From positions 11,869 through 75,868 of the forward strand of contig JAVEXI010000004.1 of the NCBI GenBank assembly GCA_034004165.1: a stretch of 64,000 bases of DNA, read 5' to 3'. Position numbers and translations under genes: made by a program. The DNA is from Gudongella sp034004165. Its GTDB lineage: Bacteria; Bacillota; Clostridia; Tissierellales; Tissierellaceae. The notes beneath the pieces are model-generated. The model was not told where the DNA came from, did no database searches, and worked only from the letters and a program-made list of their open reading frames with translations. Below are positions 33,206 through 41,402 of the stretch, one piece after another. Position 1 is the first letter of the stretch; each line of letters opens with the position of its first letter.

Positions 33206-34990
33206 TTACCTTTTTAACACCCTTGTTATGAACACCTCAACTAAATCTGGATCAAACTGGGTACCTGCATTTCTTCTTAATTCTTCAATAGCCTCTTCCT
33301 CAGTAAGTTTTTCTTTAAATGGCCTATTTCCAGTCATACACTCAAAGGAATCAGCCACCGCAATAATTCTTGACAATACAGGTATCTGGTCTCCTTTCAC
33401 TCCTATCGGATATCCAGAACCATCCCATCTTTCATGATGGTATAGTATTGCTCTTGAATAAATAGAATAGTTTTCCATACCTTTAAGTATCCTGTATCCA
33501 GTTGCCGGATGCTGTTTTAGTTCTTCGCAGTCTTCAATTGTTATCTCATCGATTTTTTGAAGTATTTCAGGTGGTACAGAAATTTTTCCAATGTCGTGCA
33601 TTCTGGCTACTTCTCTGAATCCCTTCAAATCATCTTCGTTAAGCCCATACTCCATAGCCAGATTCCAGCTATATTCTGCCACTCTATCCATATGATCTTT
33701 TTCATGTGGAATAACTTCTACTATTGCATCTAAAAATCTTTCGATTGCCTCTTGCCTTCTTATCCTGGAATGCTGTATTTTATCGTAATACATCATATTG
33801 TCAGCTTCTTTTATAACCTCATTGATATCCTGTTCGTTATAATTCTTAACTCCAACTCCGACAGATACAGCAAGAATCATTGGATCTACTCTTGTTGCAG
33901 CAATCTCTTGCAGAATTCTCTCTTTTATCTGCTCCGCTTCATTTTTTTCAGTGTTAGGTAAATAAATCGCAAATTCATCGCCACCAGTTCTGCCTAATAC
34001 ATCTTCATCCCTGATACATTTCTTTAGAGATTCTGCTGTCATTTTCAATAATTCATCACCATTTTGATGACCAAAAGCATCGTTTGTTAGCTTGAGGTCA
34101 TTTACGTCGACAGCGATAATGGAAAGTGGCATGTACTCACGCTTGTTTAATCGCATAAGTTCGGCTTCCAGGTATCTCCTATTGTAAAGTCCTGTAAGGT
34201 GATCGTAATAACTTAAAAGTTCCGTTTGTTTCATTTCGGTTCTTCTCTTAGTTGTATCCCGCCCAAAACATATTAAGAGCTCACGATCAAGTTTCAATAG
34301 AGTTACAGATATCTCTACGTCTACTGTCCCTCCAGATTTTGTTTTGTGAACTGTGTCAAGCATTATTGAACCTGTGCTGACTGCAACATCAATATATTTT
34401 TTAATCTCGTCACTGCTGAGTTTGTCGTCAATAGTATTAATATTCATTCCAACTAATTCTTCTTTTGAATAGCCCAGTAGGTTACATGCTGCATCATTGA
34501 CTGTCATGATAGTTCCATCCAAATCAACCACATAGAATGCATCCTTTGTAGTTTCCAATACAGCTGAAAGATATTTTTCCCTTTCAATCAACTTTTGCTC
34601 AATTTTTTTGAACTCAGTCAAATCCCTAGATATGCCCAGTATTCCTTTTAGATTGCCATTGTCATCGTATTGTGGTGTCTTTATGGTATGAAGATATACT
34701 CTGCTTCCGTTTGGATATGTTACCCAAGATTCAAATTCACTAAATTCTCCGGTCTCAGCTATCTTCATGTCATCTTCGGCAAATACCTTGGCCATTTCAC
34801 CACCAAATAGACTGAAATCATCAGTCCCAATTATTTCTTCTTTAGTTTTTCCATATAGCTCACCATATTTTTTATTGCAGTTCAAGTAAACACCGTCAGG
34901 CCGTTTATAAAAAATCATATCTGGAATAGAATCCAGTAAACTATCTATTAGAACATCCTTCTGTTTAAAGTTCTTTTTCCGTCCAAACAA
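33206..34990 (-). CDS. PAS-PAS-GGDEF-HD-GYP cyclic-di-GMP enzyme
   Basis: A 594-aa soluble signalling protein. Two PAS sensor domains (about 15-130 and 145-260) precede a GGDEF domain (about 280-430; intact GRTGGDEFAIY plus an intact RDED inhibitory site) and an HD-GYP phosphodiesterase (about 435-594; ARMHDIGKISVP, then HHERWDGSGYP). It therefore has the motifs to make and degrade c-di-GMP. TTG 34990 is chosen because AAGGGG lies 8 nt upstream; another in-frame TTG at 35020 has no site. No membrane segment. PAS ligands are unknown. Confidence 0.88.
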   Translation of the reverse strand: MFGRKKNFKQKDVLIDSLLDSIPDMIFYKRPDGVYLNCNKKYGELYGKTKEEIIGTDDFSLFGGEMAKVFAEDDMKIAETGEFSEFESWVTYPNGSRVYLHTIKTPQYDDNGNLKGILGISRDLTEFKKIEQKLIEREKYLSAVLETTKDAFYVVDLDGTIMTVNDAACNLLGYSKEELVGMNINTIDDKLSSDEIKKYIDVAVSTGSIMLDTVHKTKSGGTVDVEISVTLLKLDRELLICFGRDTTKRRTEMKQTELLSYYDHLTGLYNRRYLEAELMRLNKREYMPLSIIAVDVNDLKLTNDAFGHQNGDELLKMTAESLKKCIRDEDVLGRTGGDEFAIYLPNTEKNEAEQIKERILQEIAATRVDPMILAVSVGVGVKNYNEQDINEVIKEADNMMYYDKIQHSRIRRQEAIERFLDAIVEVIPHEKDHMDRVAEYSWNLAMEYGLNEDDLKGFREVARMHDIGKISVPPEILQKIDEITIEDCEELKQHPATGYRILKGMENYSIYSRAILYHHERWDGSGYPIGVKGDQIPVLSRIIAVADSFECMTGNRPFKEKLTEEEAIEELRRNAGTQFDPDLVEVFITRVLKR

Positions 34991-35181
34991 GGCGCTGTCC
35001 CCTTTCTGCCTATATTGCAAATATTGCTCTCAGATTATCGGAAATCCGATTGCATTTTCATTATATAATAATTGTCATTTGTTATCAACTAGTAATTCAC
35101 TATTAATATTGATATTCCAATGTATACAGTTTATTAATACAGTACATAAAACTGCATCTAATTATTTTCTAGTATAAAGGC

Positions 35182-35320
35182 TCTAATACCCCAATAGTCG
35201 ATTGTTTTTCATATAAATTTAAGAATAAAAAAAGGGAGTCCCCCTGCATTCAGGTACAACCATCGGCAAGGGGATGTATTGAGAGGTATTAGATGTTGTC
35301 GATTTAATAATTATATTATA
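35182..35320 (-). ncRNA. Candidate small structured RNA or attenuator leader
   Basis: On the minus strand CTTACA-17-TATAAT (35343-35315) is followed after about 40 nt by an 8-bp hairpin (35267-35274 with 35239-35246, one G-T pair, 20-nt loop) and a run of seven T (35224-35230), which reads as promoter plus terminator for an RNA of about 80 nt. A second 9-bp pairing (35285-35293 with 35182-35190) encloses the terminator, and GTCGATT occurs on both flanks. No coding potential. It could be an independent sRNA or a leader of the c-di-GMP gene at 34990. It fits no riboswitch class I can name. Confidence 0.45.
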
Positions 35321-35522
35321 CAAAATATATTTATAAATGTAAGTTGAAATTTAACTCTGTTTTCCGACATTAATGTTTGAAGAGTTAATTATCTTCTAAA
35401 GTAAAGAATACACTTTTTGAAAATATTGTATTTTCAACATTTACTAAAATTCTTTTCTAATAAGAATTCCTATAGGGACTAACGTCCTGTGTTTATCGAA
35501 TTGCAACTTATACACGATTTAA
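35321..35522. other. Gene-free AT-rich spacer
   Basis: Between the candidate RNA promoter and the stop of the MBL-fold gene I see no ORF, no tRNA and no convincing hairpin. The sequence is very AT-rich. Confidence 0.6.
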
Positions 35523-36344
35523 TTAAATCTCTAAAACTGTTCCTGCTGGAATATAATCAATTTTATTGCCAATTTTTTCTTTGAGCCACTTAAATTGATC
35601 ATACCCTGTGCAATGTCCAGTATAAAACTTTGCTCCTGATTTTTCAAATTCTTTGGCAATCTCATTTAAAAATTCTAAGTCAGCAGAATCATCCAGGTTA
35701 ATATCATAAAGATGAAATCCACCTATCACGTGAGTAACAGGCATTTTCAATAATTGGTTGGCTCTTTCAACTATATTAAGAATTCCCCTATGAGAGCATC
35801 CGCTCACCAGCACTCTTTTCTTACCCTCAATAATTATCAAATTCTGTTCATGTAAAAAGTCATCTTCCTCCCAATTTCCTGTTTTATTCATAAGTAGGTG
35901 TTTATTCCCTTCAGGAATTAACCTTTCACCTTTTATGCTGGAAAAAAGAATAAGGTCTTCATCAAAATAAATATCTTCGTCTACAAGGACTATGCGAGAA
36001 TCACTTAACAACTCTTTTGAAACACCAGCTTCTTCCAGTTCACCATCTTTATTCGATGCATGTGGGACAAATGCATCAGAGTGAAAATATACTCTTGCTG
36101 AATTATTTTCTTTCAAGAAAGAGGAAACCCCTCCACCATGATCGTAGTGCCCATGTGACACTATCGCTAAATCTACATCACTCAAATTAACCTCAAGTTT
36201 TTCTGCATTGTCAATAAATTTTGAAGTCTCCCCTGTATCAAATAAAATTTTTCTACCACCGACTTCAATATATAGACTCAGTCCATGCTCAGTTAAAAAT
36301 TCATCTGTAAGTCCTCTGTTCTCCATAAGTACTTTTATAATCAA
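35523..36344 (-). CDS. MBL-fold metallohydrolase (COG1237 type)
   Basis: A 273-aa metallo-beta-lactamase-fold protein. The zinc motif HxHxDH is SHGHYDHGGG (about 55-64), with FDTGET before it, a Cys-His segment SGCSHRGILN (about 182) and a late GHCTGYDQF. This layout matches the family annotated as dihydropterin ribofuranosylaminobenzene-phosphate synthases (COG1237). Many bacterial members are of unknown activity. I start at TTG 36344, so the protein begins IIKVLMEN like family members, with AAGGTGAG upstream; GTG 36353 is the alternative. Confidence 0.82.
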   Translation of the reverse strand: MIIKVLMENRGLTDEFLTEHGLSLYIEVGGRKILFDTGETSKFIDNAEKLEVNLSDVDLAIVSHGHYDHGGGVSSFLKENNSARVYFHSDAFVPHASNKDGELEEAGVSKELLSDSRIVLVDEDIYFDEDLILFSSIKGERLIPEGNKHLLMNKTGNWEEDDFLHEQNLIIIEGKKRVLVSGCSHRGILNIVERANQLLKMPVTHVIGGFHLYDINLDDSADLEFLNEIAKEFEKSGAKFYTGHCTGYDQFKWLKEKIGNKIDYIPAGTVLEI

Positions 36345-36456
36345 AATTCTCACCTTCCTATTAAATTATTCAAGTTTTATATACCCATTTTACAATCATA
36401 GATTTGACTTTTAAGTAATTAAAGGATACATTTTATTTTAGAAAGGTGGGATATTA

Positions 36457-37257
36457 ATGGAGAATATTTTAAAAGAAAGAATAAACAATGGCGTTAAAAC
36501 AATTGGAACATTTTTTGAAATGGGCAGTTCCGAAGCAGTAGAATGCCTGGGATATACTGGCTTGGACTACATAATAATCGATACCGAGCATGGCCCATTT
36601 GATGTTGAAAGCACCATGAATTTCGTTAGGGCAGCTGAGCTTAAAAATCTCACACCTTTGGTCAGAGTTAAAGATATTTCCAGACCATCTATTTTGAAAA
36701 ATCTGGATATTGGAGCTATGGGCTTGGTTGTTCCTTGTGTTGAAACAATTGAAGAAGTTGAAAAATTAGTCGAATGGTCAAAATATTATCCTCTGGGTAA
36801 AAGAGGTTTCTTTAATGCTAGAAAAACCGGATACGGTCAAGAAGATTTCTCTAAAGATGTAATCGAATATTTTAGTATCTCCAATCGTGAAACTCTTCTG
36901 ATACCACAGTGTGAAACTAAAGGATGTCTTGACAATATTGAGGAAATAGCAAAGATTGAAGGTGTCGATGGAATCTTCATAGGCCCTTATGATCTATCAA
37001 TTGGACTAGGAATTCCAGCTCAATTTGATAACCCAACCTTTATTTCTGCAGTTGCAAGAATTCTAAAAGCTTGTAAGGACAATAATAAGTTCAGCTTCAT
37101 TTTTACAGGAGACCCAGCAATGGTGAACGAATATTTTGACCAGGGCTTTGACAGTGTGGCGCTTGGAACCGATATTTCTTTCTACATTTCAAGTATAAAG
37201 GGAGTAGTCGAAGATATCAGGAATCGTAAAAAATCTACAGTCAAAGGTGGATATTAG
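36457..37257 (+). CDS. HpaI/HpcH-family class II aldolase
   Basis: A 266-aa protein of the HpaI aldolase/citrate lyase superfamily, which cleaves 2-keto-3-deoxy or 4-hydroxy-2-oxo acids to pyruvate and an aldehyde with a divalent metal. Motifs: DYIIIDTEHGPFD (about 37-49; catalytic His), LVRVKDISRPSILKNLDIGA with the Arg of the pyruvate site, IPQCETKG carrying the metal-binding Glu, and GIFIGPYDLSIGLGIP with the metal-binding Asp. GAAAGGTGG site. A single gene, converging on the met operon. Substrate not deducible. Confidence 0.88.
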   Translation: MENILKERINNGVKTIGTFFEMGSSEAVECLGYTGLDYIIIDTEHGPFDVESTMNFVRAAELKNLTPLVRVKDISRPSILKNLDIGAMGLVVPCVETIEEVEKLVEWSKYYPLGKRGFFNARKTGYGQEDFSKDVIEYFSISNRETLLIPQCETKGCLDNIEEIAKIEGVDGIFIGPYDLSIGLGIPAQFDNPTFISAVARILKACKDNNKFSFIFTGDPAMVNEYFDQGFDSVALGTDISFYISSIKGVVEDIRNRKKSTVKGGY

Positions 37258-37935
37258 TTATCTTTTGATCTTTGCTATTATCAAATTACTTGCAACTTGA
37301 ACTGAGCTTACAATAAAAATTAATACCAATACCGTAGCGATTGTGGCATCGGATTGATTTCTCTGATGCCCATACCGTATTGCAAAGTCACCAAGGCCTC
37401 CTCCTCCAACAGCACCCGCCATAGCTGTAAGCCCTATAAGACTTATTATTGTAATAGTGACTGCTCTAATAAGCCCTGGTAAGCTTTCCTTAAGGTATAT
37501 GTTGAATATAATATCCAAAGGACCATCTCCCATTGACTGAGCGGCTTCTATAAGTCCATTATCAAGCTCAGCAAGGGCTGTTTCTACCTGTCTTGCAAAG
37601 AATGGTATTGTGCCGACTACAAGAGGTACTATTGCCCCTTTTGTTCCAATAGCTGTGCCTGCTATTAGCCTGGTCACTGGTATTAAGAGAGTAATTAGAA
37701 TAACAAACGGAATCGTTCTAAAAACATTTATGGATTTGTCTAGAACAGATGACAAAAATACATTTTCCAGAATACCTCCCCGCTTTGTCACTGTTAGAAT
37801 AGTTCCAAATATTAGGCCTATGGCGATTGCAATAGCACCTGAAAATGCTACCATAAACAGAGTCTGCCAAATGCTCTCAATAAATTCAGGTATCTTCCCC
37901 AGTAAATTTGGAAACGCAATTTTTAATAGTTCCAT
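37258..37935 (-). CDS. metI: Methionine ABC transporter permease
   Basis: A 225-aa permease with five hydrophobic spans. The EAA loop reads EAAQSMGDGPLDIIFNIYLKESLPG, and the C-terminal half carries TAMAGAVGGGGLGDFAIRYGHQR, diagnostic of MetI. It partners MetN and MetQ for D/L-methionine uptake. It is last in the T-box-controlled operon, separated from metQ by a dehydrogenase gene. GGAGC site 10 nt before the ATG. Confidence 0.93.
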   Translation of the reverse strand: MELLKIAFPNLLGKIPEFIESIWQTLFMVAFSGAIAIAIGLIFGTILTVTKRGGILENVFLSSVLDKSINVFRTIPFVILITLLIPVTRLIAGTAIGTKGAIVPLVVGTIPFFARQVETALAELDNGLIEAAQSMGDGPLDIIFNIYLKESLPGLIRAVTITIISLIGLTAMAGAVGGGGLGDFAIRYGHQRNQSDATIATVLVLIFIVSSVQVASNLIIAKIKR

Positions 37936-37940
37936 CTATA

Positions 37941-38903
37941 TCAGCTCCTTTTGCAGAGACCATCCGCTATCTTTATATGTTTCTCAATTACAGCACATGA
38001 TTTATCAAATAATATCTTCTCATTTTCTGTCATATCTATCTCTATTATGCCTTCTGCCCCACTGCTTCCGATTACAGCAGGAACGCCAGCATGTACTCCA
38101 CGCAAACCGTATTCTCCATCCAGTAATACCGAAACAGGCAAAATGCATTTTTCATCATGCAGTATCGCTCTTATAATTTCTGTAACGGCAGAACTTATTC
38201 CAAATTCTGTCGAACCTTTTCCACTTAGAACGCTATATCCAGCATATCTGGTTTCTTCCAGGATTTGGTCAAAGTCTAATGTTTCGCCAGTCGGAATTTC
38301 TCTTTCACTTAATTTACTTATGGGTTTTCCTCCAACATACACATGTGACCAAGGTATTATCTGAGAACCTCCATGCTCTCCCATTGAGTATGCCTGTACA
38401 GATTTAATGTCAAATCCTGTTTTTTGGGCAATTATTCTCTTTAATCTTAGGCTGTCAAGTGAGGTTCCCGTTCCAAATACTCTCTCCCTGGGAAAACCTG
38501 AAACTTTCCTAACGTAGTCAGCTATTACATCAGCTGGATTTGATATACATAAAAATATTCCTTTGAATCCAGTATTTACAATTTCCTCAATGGTAACACC
38601 TAAAGCATCTATTGTGGCACTGAGAGTATCTAATCTGTCCTGATCAGGTCTTGGTAAAGGGCCAGCAGAGATAATTACCACGTCACTATCTTCACACTCA
38701 CCTATTTCTCCAGCTCTCACTGTCACTTTATGAGGAAAATGAGCTAGTGCATCGTTTAAATCCAAAGCTTCACTTACTGCTTTTTCCTTTTTGATATCAT
38801 TAAAGATAATTATGTCAGCGATACCTCTTGTTGCGAGGCTTTGACCACAGTGTGAGCCTACATTCCCTGAGCCAATTATTGTTACTTTTCGCAGTTTGCT
38901 CAT
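37941..38903 (-). CDS. L-2-hydroxyacid dehydrogenase of the LDH/HicDH family
   Basis: A 320-aa NAD-dependent dehydrogenase with an intact active site: VTIIGSGNVGSHCG (about 5-18), CISNPADVIADYV, TSLDSLRLK (Asp-Arg pair) and MGEHGGSQIIPWSHV (catalytic His). The specificity loop reads AGPLPRPDQDR, where lactate dehydrogenases carry Gln (AGAxQKPGETR), so lactate need not be the substrate. L-2-hydroxyisocaproate-type activity would fit. It lies between metQ (10 nt) and metI (5 nt), linking it to methionine or its 2-hydroxy/2-keto analogues. ATG 38903 is behind GGAGG. Confidence 0.85.
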   Translation of the reverse strand: MSKLRKVTIIGSGNVGSHCGQSLATRGIADIIIFNDIKKEKAVSEALDLNDALAHFPHKVTVRAGEIGECEDSDVVIISAGPLPRPDQDRLDTLSATIDALGVTIEEIVNTGFKGIFLCISNPADVIADYVRKVSGFPRERVFGTGTSLDSLRLKRIIAQKTGFDIKSVQAYSMGEHGGSQIIPWSHVYVGGKPISKLSEREIPTGETLDFDQILEETRYAGYSVLSGKGSTEFGISSAVTEIIRAILHDEKCILPVSVLLDGEYGLRGVHAGVPAVIGSSGAEGIIEIDMTENEKILFDKSCAVIEKHIKIADGLCKRS

Positions 38904-38913
38904 CTTTTTCCTC

Positions 38914-39750
38914 CTAGTCTTCTGTCCATGCAGGGATATATAGCCCTTCAAAGGTTTCATTTATAACCCGCGCAACATTTGGCTTGTTATAAGCTTCTAC
39001 GATTTTTAAGAAATCGGGGTCATCAGCTTCTTCAGTTCTTGCTACAATGATGTTGATGTAAGGATTATCTCCAGTTAACGAGTCGACTCCTTGCGAATAT
39101 ATTGCATCTTTTGCAGGGACAAGTCCATAATCATGTGCATGATTTCCATTGATAACTGCAGCAGTCACATCAGGAAGCAGAGATGGTATGTTTGAAGCTT
39201 CAACTTCTATAAGCTCTAAGTTTAAGGGATTGCTTGTTATATCTTGCAATGAAGGAGTGTATCCTGCTGATTCAGCCACCTCTATTAGTCCTGCACTTTC
39301 AAGCACCTTTAACGCTCGCCCACCATTAGTTACATCATTTGGAATAGCTATCTTATCTCCTTCACTAATTTCACTCACTTCTTTGATTTTTGTCGAATAC
39401 ACATTTAAAGGTGCAATTATAGTATTCCCAATGGCTGTAAGATTAAGTCCTTTTGCTTCAATTTCATTATAAAGAAATGCGTAATGCTGGAATGCGTTAA
39501 GGTCTATTTCTCCGTCTTCAAGTGCCTGATTTGGCAATGTATAGTCAGAAAATTTTACTATTTTTATTTCTATGCCCTGTCCCTCTAGATTTTCACGTAC
39601 AGGATCCCACATTTCTGTCATCTCTCCGACAAGCCCTATTTTTATCGTTCTCACTACACTATCTTTAGCTCCCTCTGCCGCGTTTCTGGTACACCCTGTA
39701 ATGCTTAATACTGCTACTAATAGAATTAGAAGTAATGCTGTTTTTTTCAT
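38914..39750 (-). CDS. metQ: Methionine-binding lipoprotein
   Basis: A 278-aa substrate-binding lipoprotein of the NlpA/MetQ family. It has signal peptide and lipobox SITGC (Cys about 20), then IKIGLVGEMTEMWDPVRENL, DLNAFQHYAFLYNEI, IAIPNDVTNGGRAL and VINGNHAHDYGL, which follow MetQ closely. It delivers methionine to MetI/MetN. GGAGAG site. Second gene of the met operon. Confidence 0.93.
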   Translation of the reverse strand: MKKTALLLILLVAVLSITGCTRNAAEGAKDSVVRTIKIGLVGEMTEMWDPVRENLEGQGIEIKIVKFSDYTLPNQALEDGEIDLNAFQHYAFLYNEIEAKGLNLTAIGNTIIAPLNVYSTKIKEVSEISEGDKIAIPNDVTNGGRALKVLESAGLIEVAESAGYTPSLQDITSNPLNLELIEVEASNIPSLLPDVTAAVINGNHAHDYGLVPAKDAIYSQGVDSLTGDNPYINIIVARTEEADDPDFLKIVEAYNKPNVARVINETFEGLYIPAWTED

Positions 39751-39767
39751 GTTATCTCTCCTTTAAT

Positions 39768-40610
39768 TTAATTTACAATTTCTATTGCAAGGTTTTTTGA
39801 TTTGAAGTATTCCATAGCTATTTTAATATCTTCTCTTTTACCGTTAAAATTTAGTAGAGTTCCACTATTGTCAGAGTTTGTCGTTTCCAAAAACTCCTTA
39901 GTAATCTCCTGTTTTGGAGCTGAGAATACATTTGAAACTCTTCCTTCTTCAACTACTTTACCTGCTTCTAGTACTGTGACTTTGTCGCATATTTCTCTTA
40001 CTACACTCATTTCATGAGTAATCAGTATTATAGTAAGCCCCAGTTCATCTCTCAAATCCTTTAATAACGTAAGTATTGCTTTTGTAGTCTTGGGATCAAG
40101 TGCTGATGTTGCTTCGTCACAAAGGAGTACATCTGGCTCGTTTGCAAGTGCTCTTGCTATAGCCACCCTCTGTTTCTGTCCTCCGCTGAGCTGGGATGGA
40201 TAGAAATTTCTTTTATCTTCTAGCCCGGTTAGTTTTAATAACCTGTCTACTCGACTTTTTTCCTCTTCCTTACTCAACTTCAATTTTCTTAGAGGGTAAG
40301 CAATATTTTTATAAACGTTTCTTGAAGGCATTATATTGAAGTGTTGAAATATCATTCCCATTTTCATTCTTCTCTTGCGTAGTTCTTTGTTTTTTAGGAT
40401 AGTAAGGTCTTCTCCCTTAAACAGTACTTTACCTTCAGTTGGTTTTTCCAGCAGATTAATACATCTTAAAAGAGTACTCTTTCCTGCACCAGAAAATCCA
40501 ATTATCCCTCGTATTTCCCCTCTCTCAACCTTCAAATCAACGTTGTCGAGAGCACCTACCTTTTCCGGCCCTGAATCATAAATCTTTGAAACTCCTTTCA
40601 GTTCAATCAA
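39768..40610 (-). CDS. metN: Methionine ABC transporter ATP-binding protein with shortened NIL domain
   Basis: A 280-aa ABC ATPase: Walker A GFSGAGKST (about 38-46), signature QLSGGQKQRVAIARAL, Walker B DVLLCDEATSALD, H-loop LITHEM. Typical MetN is about 340 aa, with a C-terminal NIL (ACT-like) domain that binds methionine and inhibits transport. Here the NIL N-terminal half is missing, and only its final strand-helix-strand (GTLLNFNGKREDIKIAMEYF, then AIEIVN) remains, so allosteric methionine control may be lost. TTG start behind AAAGGAGG. Confidence 0.92.
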   Translation of the reverse strand: MIELKGVSKIYDSGPEKVGALDNVDLKVERGEIRGIIGFSGAGKSTLLRCINLLEKPTEGKVLFKGEDLTILKNKELRKRRMKMGMIFQHFNIMPSRNVYKNIAYPLRKLKLSKEEEKSRVDRLLKLTGLEDKRNFYPSQLSGGQKQRVAIARALANEPDVLLCDEATSALDPKTTKAILTLLKDLRDELGLTIILITHEMSVVREICDKVTVLEAGKVVEEGRVSNVFSAPKQEITKEFLETTNSDNSGTLLNFNGKREDIKIAMEYFKSKNLAIEIVN

Positions 40611-40632
40611 TTTAATACCTCCTTTTACAAAT

Positions 40633-40915
40633 AAAAAAAGCTTCCATCACTTTGCAAAAAGCAAAGGGACGAAAGCTAACGTGGTACCACCCTAATTTAC
40701 TCGTTTCTCACAAAACAAGCCTCTGAAAGTACGCAGGAATCTAATCCTTTAATACTCAGGCACTATAACGTGTGCGTAACGTGCTTACCTAAATACCCAA
40801 AGGTGTTTCGATAAACAATCTCAGAGACCATATTCAGCCTGTTATCCTCTGCTTCCTTTCACCAAACGGAAGCTCTCTTTGAGAGTATTCGCAGACTTAC
40901 TCTTCCCATCATCGC
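40633..40915 (-). promoter_or_regulatory. T-box leader, AUG (methionine) specifier
   Basis: The conserved T-box AGGGTGGTACCACG is at 40694-40681 and is followed by a terminator (AGCTTTCGTCCCTTTGC pairing with GCAAAGTGATGGAAGCT, then seven T). Stem I occupies about 40915-40815 (GATGATGGGAAGAG at its base). In the specifier loop, GAAT-ATG-G places AUG at 40831-40829. Uncharged tRNA-Met would stabilise the antiterminator and allow metN-metQ-ldh-metI transcription. Confidence 0.92.
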
Positions 40916-40936
40916 TAAATTTTTAACTTGAATATG

Positions 40937-40965
40937 AATATAACATCAAAAAGTTTTTCTGTCAA
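40937..40965 (-). promoter_or_regulatory. Promoter of the T-box/met operon
   Basis: Perfect TTGACA (40965-40960) and TATATT (5/6, 40942-40937) separated by 17 nt, about 20 nt before the T-box stem I. Confidence 0.8.
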
Positions 40966-40980
40966 CACTAAATTCAAAAA

Positions 40981-41355
40981 TTATTTCCCCAGGTATTTTC
41001 TTAAAGATTCCTGGTCCTTGAGAATCAAACCTCTTTCTCCGGCTAAAGTCTCCAAGTGATGAGTAAATTCATGTAAAAGAGTATCTCGTAACTTCTCCTT
41101 AATTTCTTCGATTTCGAAGCCTTCCATCACCCGTTTAAAAGAACCGTAGTATATTCGTATATGGCTACCTGTTATACTCTTGCGATATTCTCCAAGTACA
41201 TATAGAGGTCTGTCCCTTCGGCTTTTCGAGTGTAATTTTCGCTCAGGCAAAAGTACAACTCCTTCATTTAACCTATCGAAAAAATCTTTTGGTATTGTCT
41301 CGGAAATTTCCTCTAACATGTCCTGTATTTCGTCTATATCTGGAAACTCAATCAT
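40981..41355 (-). CDS. Small zincin metallopeptidase-like protein
   Basis: A 124-aa protein of the minimal MMP-like zincin family. The zinc motif HExxH is HEFTHHLETLAGE (about 90-102). The rest of the domain (RLNEGVVLLPERK, YVLGEYRK, GSHIRIYYGSF) fits the family. Cytoplasmic, no signal peptide. Family members are widespread in clostridia, but their proteolytic activity is undefined. GGAGG site; follows fba with 47 nt that include a hairpin. Confidence 0.85.
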   Translation of the reverse strand: MIEFPDIDEIQDMLEEISETIPKDFFDRLNEGVVLLPERKLHSKSRRDRPLYVLGEYRKSITGSHIRIYYGSFKRVMEGFEIEEIKEKLRDTLLHEFTHHLETLAGERGLILKDQESLRKYLGK

Positions 41356-41374
41356 GTTAAACCTCCAAACTAAA

Positions 41375-41396
41375 GGGAGGAGACTTAACCCCTCCC
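41375..41396 (-). terminator. Hairpin between fba and zincin gene
   Basis: GGGAGG / CCTCCC stem with a 10-nt loop just past the fba stop. The following minus-strand tract is only moderately T-rich, so partial read-through into the zincin gene is likely. Confidence 0.55.
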
Positions 41397-41402
41397 ATAT
41401 AA

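Noticed and set aside
35160..35310. Known riboswitch (c-di-GMP-I/II) before the PAS-GGDEF-HD-GYP gene
   Set aside because: The conserved c-di-GMP-binding core and tetraloop-receptor elements of those classes are not recognisable.
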